Below are positions 57,601 through 64,000 of a stretch of DNA of 64,000 nucleotides, piece by piece (within the stretch, counting starts at the first letter, position 1; every line of letters begins with the position of its first letter). Location: assembly GCA_023313575.1 (NCBI GenBank), contig JAJTTP010000005.1, positions 1,240,001 through 1,304,000 of the forward strand, written 5' to 3'. Position numbers and translations under genes: made by a program. The DNA is from Eutypella sp. D-1. Lineage: Eukaryota > Ascomycota > Sordariomycetes > Xylariales > Diatrypaceae. A model generated the notes under the pieces. That model was not told the origin of the DNA. It saw nothing but the letters and a program-made list of their open reading frames with translations, and made no database searches.

Positions 57601-58948
57601 TGGTCGGCATATGGCGCAGATCAGTTGCTTGTCCTGAGCCTTGATTACTTTATCAGTACGACGTAGGAGTGGTAATCCAGGCGGAACTCGGACGGACTCC
57701 GCCCTGACAGGTCGGATCTGTGCAATCGAAACTCGTAACATATTTCGCAGGTGTAAGCTTGGTATGTCACATATATTCTACCGTTGGCCCAAGGCTTTTG
57801 AGCCTCTGCCAATACCTGCGTCGTCGCCCGAGCCAATGCGTAAGTTACCTAGGCGTTGGGATTTCCCACCTGCAGCGATATGTGCTAACACCATGGTTAT
57901 ACGTGCGGTGCCGCAGCTTGAGCTACATGCAAATCGCCTCGGGTCCTATTATAACACAACAGAAATGTGATTATTCATAAGATTTAAAGTTGACTCCGGG
58001 ACTTTGGGTTACTGATATAGAAGCCATACTACCGGCACGGATTACATTCTCAAGGATGTTCCACGAAGAACATGTAGAAGGTTCGAGGTAAATGTCAATG
58101 ACAGGTAAAATATCGGTTTATAGACCTTGCCAGTTCGACAGTGTGGATATAAGACTAGGTAATGCATTTAGGAGCGTTGAAGGGTGTGTAGGAGAGAGTG
58201 CATGTTTTTAGAAGTATGAAGAAGTTATACATAACCTCCCTTTGGATATATTTGGGCTATTACTTTAAGGTGTCTCGAGGGACTGATACGTTCTTATCAG
58301 TAGGACTGCAGAAGTCTCGGCCGGTAAAGTCTGGAGTAGGTGGAGGGCTTTAGTGGGGTTAAGATTAGCGCCCGCACGTACTACCGAGCTGTCGGATAGG
58401 CTGGTTGGCAAGGCTTGTTATAGTGCTCTCTTTTATGTAAGTAATTTACCATTTAGCGGATGATATCACTGTAAACTCAGAACGAACACGACGCAACACA
58501 AAATAAACCACCAGAAGACAAGAAAAAGAGACGGGAGAAGAATCATCTCCAAAAGAAAAAAGCCACTCGTGCTGGATTAACTCGTGCCTTACCTAAAGGC
58601 CTTTTATTTCATTTTTAACCTTTTCTTTTAATTAAATATGAATGTCGATACCTATAGCCACCTAAATATCTACTTGGAGTAATTTTGTTATTCCTGAGTG
58701 TATTCGCCCAATTTCCCCATTTCTCTTTATTAATACCAATCCCCGCCGCCGCCGCCGACACGTAACCTTACAGTAGGTAAAGCATCACATCATTATCACA
58801 TACTTTTTCGGAAGCAGTTCTTCAGTTGCAAGCTCGTAAAGGTTTATGAATGTTCGTGAAGGGTCGTGAAGGAACTTTGGAAACTTGCAATATTTCGAAC
58901 CAAAAAAAGGGACCCAAAAAGAAAGAAGAAAGAAAAAGAAAAAGAAAA
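54643..58948. other. Gene-poor stretch, 4.3 kb
   Basis: No supported gene. The longest frame, minus strand 55998-55426 (190 codons), has no motif and could not be joined to anything. The left end contains the promoter of the CFEM gene. The last 400 bp (A/T-rich, with a CCG run near 58745 and an A/G-rich stretch at 58900-58948) are probably the promoter and 5' leader of the RING-CH gene. Confidence 0.5.
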
Positions 58949-60463
58949 ATGGCAGCCGAGCAACCCGAGCTCGAACTTAGGAATAGAAGCGACGTGAGAT
59001 CGTCATCAGCATCAGCATCATCATCATTTACAAGCTCGCCATCCTCAGCTATCTCTACCTCGATCCCAACCCCAACCCTCACCCCGACCCTAACCCCGAC
59101 CCCTCCGCCGACAGATGACGAGGCTATACATCGATGCTTTATTTGCCTGAACGACAAGCCCGACGATACCTCATCTACCTCATCTACCTCGCCTTCCGAC
59201 TGGACTTCCGACTGGACGACACCATGCTCGTGTTCACTGGAGGGCCACCAAGCCTGCTTAATGGACTGGATAGCAGACCTGGAGGCGCAGGGTAAAGAGG
59301 AGACGGAGATCGCGTGTCCCCTATGCAAGTCGAAGATTCAGGTCGTGGACGGTGACGAGAATCCCGGGTGGTGGCGACGATTGGAATTAGCCCCCGTGAT
59401 CCTGTCGCGAAGGCTCGGCCGCCTCGCATCTACCTTATCCCCCGCCGTGCTCATCGCCTTCCTGGGCTCCGGCACCTTCATCGCCAGCGCCATGTATGGC
59501 TATGAGGCCATCACCCTATTCGCCGGTCCCAAGGCCGCCATGCGCTTCCTCTACAAAGATAAACCCCAGCGCCGCGCCTTCTCCTGGTTCTCTGCCAACC
59601 GAGAGTGGCGCTCCCCCAAAGGACTCGAGACCCTGAATCTCGGCAACTTCTGTCTGCTGCCCTATATCGCGCCCCTCATCATGCTAAACCGTTTGCTGTT
59701 AATCCCTCGGCGGGGTACTATACCACTCTTTGTAACGGTAAGGGTATATCTTGCTCTCGTACCCCGTAGGTCTGTCTCTAGGCGCTAATCAGGACAAATG
59801 TTGTGAACGTGACAGGTCTTCGGATGGGGCGGTCTTACCAACTCAGCAAAGGCCGAAACCCTCACCTGGCCGCCGACCATCAAGCAGGCCATCTACCTCA
59901 TGCCCACCGTCCAGACCTCCTACAAAATCCTGCACAGGAACCTCGTCAGCCGCCTTGAGAAGAAGTGGGAGAAGATGACGAAGCGGTCGTCTGCTGTGCT
60001 GGAACAATGGGGAGGAGGAGCAGAAGAAAACAACGCAGCGCCACAGCAAGAAGAACAACCCAACGATGCCGAGGACGCCGGGAATGCCGAGAACGCCGAC
60101 CCCGCAGTGGCGGCGGCCGCGGCGGAGCGCGCGCGCAACCAGGTCGAGGAGTGGATGATAGACGTGGACGGGACGACGGTGATGAACTTCCTGGCGGGCT
60201 CGCTGCTGCTGCCCCGGGTGTGGGGCGGCATGGGAGACCTGCTGCGTCTGCTGCTGCCGCGGCGGCTCGTGACGCGGCCCAGAGGCGCCTCCGCCCCGAC
60301 CGGTCTCCTGCAGGAGCGCTGGGGCCGCAGTCTCGTCGCCGGCTGCCTCTACGTCGTCGTCCGCGACGCCATCGCCCTCTATGTCAAGTACCGCCGCACC
60401 GTCGACCGCCCGCGCCGACGCGTAAGGAATGTCTCGGATAGCGAAAGGAGGGCGAGGAAGTGA
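58949..60463 (+). CDS. RING-CH (MARCH-type) membrane E3 ubiquitin ligase
   Basis: Two exons give 478 aa: 58949-59737 and 59816-60463 (donor GTAAGG, acceptor GACAG). The RING-CH finger has the C4HC3 order: Cys63, Cys66, Cys93, Cys95, His100, Cys103, Cys123 and Cys126 (CFIC, CSCSLEGHQAC, CPLC). Family members bind an E2 and ubiquitinate membrane proteins. Ser- and Pro/Thr-rich sequence precedes the finger. Hydrophobic spans follow at about 168-185 and 239-260, with weaker ones near the C-terminus; the tail is basic. The loop DENPGWWRRLELAP after the finger is typical of fungal members. The ATG at 58949 sits in a good context; an upstream in-frame ATG at 58850 would add 33 Lys/Arg-rich residues. 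Target proteins cannot be told. Confidence 0.85.
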
Positions 60464-61240
60464 GAAGATGGGATCGGGGGATCGGGGGCTGGGGTGCTGG
60501 GGTGCTGGGCGGCAAGGGGAGAAGGAAGAAGGAAGAAGGAAGGATTCAACTGTCCAGGAACGGAGGCATGCGACGGCTCTTTTCTTCTGCTATCAGATAT
60601 TCTGGCTGGGAGTTTTCTTTTTGTTGCCTGCCTATTTGCTGTGCTGTCGGCTGGTCAGAAACCCAGCCACGGTGGTTTTCCCGTTGTGTGTGTGTGTGTG
60701 CATGAATACGTGACACCCGGACAAGGCCCCTTCTCCCCCTCCCCTCCCCGGAAGCGACTCTGCAGTGTCCCGATCCTACTACTCCCTACCTGGAATCTGC
60801 GATTTGCTTTCTGGCGGAAGCTAGTGCGCGTAGGTTAACGGGACATGTGGAAGTGGAGCGGAGCCGGTACCTTTGTTGGACCTTGAGGTAGCAACCTGAC
60901 TTCATACGTATGGAGGTTCCTCTGGGGAAAGCAAGCTGTAAGTGAACGGGTCAAATGGCTTTACATATACATACCTGTCAAGTTCATTCACGCGTCTCAT
61001 CGGGGAAGATATAATTCTTTTCAAATAATGTGGGTTTCTGTACATGCAGATTCAAATTACCCGCTTATTCGCTTTCTATCATGGGCTACCCTTTCATCTA
61101 TGCTACAAGCGCTTCATCGCTTAGAATGTGCCGGAAATAAGGACGGCCGGTGTGTTTCTGTATAGGTTCCCATATTCCCCCAAAAATATAATGATTTAAA
61201 TGTCACCAAAATGTGTACAAAAATTACACTCTCCGCCGGA
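60464..61240. other. Convergent intergenic region
   Basis: About 780 bp between the converging RING-CH and aminopeptidase genes. It starts with short G-rich tandem units (GGATCGGG and GGGGTGCT, about 60473-60510), then GAAGGAA repeats, and a GT run near 60687-60700. No gene supported. Confidence 0.5.
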
Positions 61241-63116
61241 TTAAATCTTGGGCGCAGGGCCGTGGTACTTTGCCTCCCGCTCGTAGGCGTCCGTCGAGTA
61301 CGATAGCGTCCTCTTGGGGAAGCTGTCGAGAGACACGGCGTACGTGGCGACGGAGTGCGCGATCAACTGCGGTTCAAGGTGCGATTCACGATTAGTAAAA
61401 AATCTGTACGAGCTTGCTCGCTTTGGGGGGGGAGGGGGGAGGAAAGGGAAGGGTGTGCGCTCACCTTAGTGTTGACTTCCCAGGCCGTCAAGTTGACGTT
61501 GCCGACGTCATCGCAGAGCTGGTGGTAGCAGGGGTCGTACCACTGGCCGGCGGAGCCGCCGAAGCGCTCCTCTTCATCGGCGCTCTTGACGCCCTCGGCG
61601 CCCGTGGCGACACCGCCGCCGGGGATACCGTTCCGGATGAAGCCGTCGTAGTCGCTGCGGCCGTCGAAGGGGATGAAGGAGTGGTTCAGGCCCTGCGAGG
61701 CGTACCACTCCACGTACAGGTCCCGCAGCTCCTCCGACCCGGCGGGGTTCACCGCGTTCGTCGCGTTGTACACCTGGTACGCGAAGTTCGGGCTCCCCAT
61801 CATGTCGTAGTCCATGAACAGCCGGATCTTCAGGTTCTCCTCCTCCGACAGCTGTGACACGTAGTAGTCCGAGCCGAGCACTGTTGCGCGCGCGCACGCC
61901 TATGGTTCAGCTCACCGTATTCTTCATTTTGGGGAAGAAGGGAAATGAACACTTACGGCCTTCTTCCTCTCCGGACCACCAAGCGAAGCGCACGCAGTTG
62001 TTGACCCGGAAGTCGGTCAGGTGCTTGGCGACCTCGAGCACAGACAGACTACCAGAGCCGTCGTCGTTGATGCCGGGTCCAGCCTCAACCGAGTCCGAGT
62101 GGCCACCCAACATGACGCAGTTGTTCGGATCACCCCCGACGGTCTGGGCGAGGAGGTTGTGAGTGATGGTGGTCTTGACCTCGGCGTCAATGTACGCGAT
62201 AGAGTCGACAGCATCGCCGGCCCGCAGACGCTTAAGCACGGGCGCGGCATCGCGGCCCGACAGGCTGAAGGTCGCGACGTGATCGGGCGACGGCGACTGC
62301 AGCGTACCGTGGACCTCGCCATCCTCGTAATTATAAACGACGGCGGCTAGGGCGCCCGCGCGGCCCGAAAGCTCCGACTTGTCGCCGTAGGGGCAGGTGC
62401 CCCGGAGCACGAAGGCGATGTTCCCGGATACTTCGGCGGGGTAGTCCGAGGCGTCGCAGCCCTCGTTCGCGACGAGCACCAGGTCACCGTACACGGGCTG
62501 CCGGTTCTTCGTGGGCGGTGTTAGCTGCAGCGGGATTGCGGATTCGGGCACGTCGTGGCCCAGCACCAGCCGCGACTCCAATATCCGCCCCGAGTATGCC
62601 GGGAATGACTGGTTCCAGAGCCTGTAGTAGTCGCCCAGCTCATTGATGGCCGAGCTGATGTATTCCAAAGTTCCGACATGGCCTGGTCAGATGGTACAGC
62701 TGGTAAGCATTTGGAAATTGACTGAAAACCGAGCGCGTAATAGCGAAACCAAAAAGGCGGTGGCAGTGGCGGTGGTGGTAATAAAACCTACCTGGGCTCC
62801 CGATGACTCTGGTCGGGTGGTTGTACTCGTCCTCGGAGGCCTTTGCGATTTCGTAGAGCTCCTTGGCCCTATTCAAGAGGCTATGCTTGTCGATCTTGGC
62901 CTGCAATTTCTCCGAGCTTACCAAGGGCTTTTGGTCGAAGTTGTCGGCATTCAGAGTCGGGGCGACATCGGCGTCGACAGCGGCGTCGACATCGACGGCC
63001 AACGGGTCCTGCTCAAGAGGGTCCGTTAAGGGCTTCTGGGAATCAAACGCGGACGCGCAGCTTAGTGCCGCCGCTATGGTGCCCAATACAAACATCTTCT
63101 TTCCCGCCATCTTCAT
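61241..63116 (-). CDS. M28 zinc aminopeptidase with PA domain, secreted or vacuolar
   Basis: Four exons give 530 aa: 63116-62792, 62682-61957, 61880-61465 and 61366-61241. A signal peptide (about residues 1-23, ending CASAF) and a pro-region precede the peptidase. A protease-associated (PA) domain lies at about 155-265. The two-zinc centre is complete: His303 in GGHSDS, Asp315 or Asp316 in INDDGSG, Glu347/Glu348 in SGEE, Asp376 in MDYDMMG and His470 in CYHQLCDD. This is the aminopeptidase Y/Lap2-type M28A group, which removes N-terminal residues in the vacuole or outside the cell. The joins restore GSPGHVGTLEYI, SGEEEGLLGSDYY and NTKLIAHSVATYA. Several N-x-S/T sites fit secretion. Vacuolar versus extracellular location is undecided. 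Confidence 0.93.
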
Positions 63117-64000
63117 CCGTTACTTCTCACCTTTATATCATGTAATTGGGAAGAGAAGGTGAAGAGACGGAGGATGAAAAGATGTCTGGTGCGAAGTAAA
63201 GAGAAAGGTTGAGAAGGTAAGGTTTGTTTTGATTCGGTTATCGCAGGTACATATGACGACTTATCTGCTGGCTATGTATGTACATAGCAACCTAGGTACG
63301 TGTGCATTTACCCCTGATCGCCTGCCGCTTGCTCCGCAGTTATGCAGATGAAGGTTAGACTATTTAGGGTTAAGTGCCGGCACGGACTGTGCTGTGTCCA
63401 GAACCCTGGGTCTCAGCCAATATGTACGCTGGCTGGCTGGAACGCTACATAATATACATACTTCCGGTAATATAATCGGAATTTCAAGAAAAGTCCAAGA
63501 ACTTTGGAAGAGTCCAGGAGTCCAGGAGTCCAGGAGAGGGTGAGGAGTAGTGACACTAGGTAACGAAGTACGTAACACGCCCAAGGGTAACTACCAACCG
63601 ATATTTTTCATGTAAACTTGCATCTTCCATCGAACTTGTGCTTTTGCTTGGCCGACCTCGAGGATGGGACTTCTTCGTTCAGCTAATTACCGTCTGTACA
63701 TAGGGCAGGCCCGTTTAAGCTTGTTACCGCTTTTTTTGCTGGGTGGATTCGAGAAACACGTAGGCAATGTAGGGCTAGAAATTTACTAGCAACAGGCAAA
63801 AGGGACGCATGTGTACAGAGTATAACAGCGCTTGATGAGGGGCTCATTCTTACTGGGAAGATGAAATGGACGAAGTAAGTTCGCTCGCTCGCCTAGATAT
63901 ATCAGCGTGATTTCGTGATGTTGCTTAGGCAGATTCGTAGCGGCCTAAATAATTACAGATAAGGTCGCTCATTTCAAAGGGCGTGTTATGGACGTCTATC
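63117..64000. other. Promoter region of the aminopeptidase and right edge
   Basis: The first few hundred bases should hold the aminopeptidase promoter. Three tandem AGTCCAGG units occur at 63511-63534. No gene is supported to the end of the window. Confidence 0.5.

Overview
The window reads as nuclear DNA of a filamentous ascomycete (Pezizomycotina, probably Sordariomycetes). The evidence is short GT-AG introns with CTAAC-like branch points, a CFEM/GPI-anchor surface protein, an LtrA-like membrane protein, an ATP-grasp enzyme of the fungal 'solid-state culture' type, a CYP505/CYP540-like P450, and long gene-poor intergenic DNA with TACCTA/TAGGTA motifs. I rebuilt 17 protein-coding genes by joining exons across splice sites that keep frame and restore family motifs. 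I found no rRNA, tRNA, CRISPR array or intact transposon.

Layout. Positions 1-18,000 hold a RING/ankyrin-type protein (-), an unrecognised four-exon small protein (-), the 20S proteasome subunit alpha-1 (-), a nucleolar-type WKF-domain protein (+, divergent from the proteasome gene) and a claudin-like four-TM protein (-). Positions 18,000-31,000 are gene-poor and hold a KpsF-like SIS sugar-phosphate isomerase (+), a GT31/fringe-like type II membrane glycosyltransferase (+) and a Cys-rich single-pass membrane protein (-).

Positions 32,000-45,300 look like an accessory metabolic neighbourhood: a stand-alone CYP505-type P450 (-), an ADGF/CECR1-type adenosine deaminase (+), an ATP-grasp ligase (+), a glutathione S-transferase (-), a decayed gene (-) and a 14-TM DHA2 drug/H+ antiporter (+). 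There is no PKS, NRPS or terpene synthase here, so any product would be made through the ATP-grasp enzyme. This is the best candidate for an undescribed system, but the evidence is co-location and enzyme logic only.

Positions 47,000-54,700 hold an LtrA-like membrane protein (+), a divergent nine-exon protein kinase (-) and a CFEM GPI-anchored protein with 42-bp tandem repeats (-). The right end has a RING-CH membrane E3 ligase (+) and a secreted or vacuolar M28 aminopeptidase with a PA domain (-). Long gaps are listed as separate entries; apart from simple repeats and palindromes I see nothing convincing in them.
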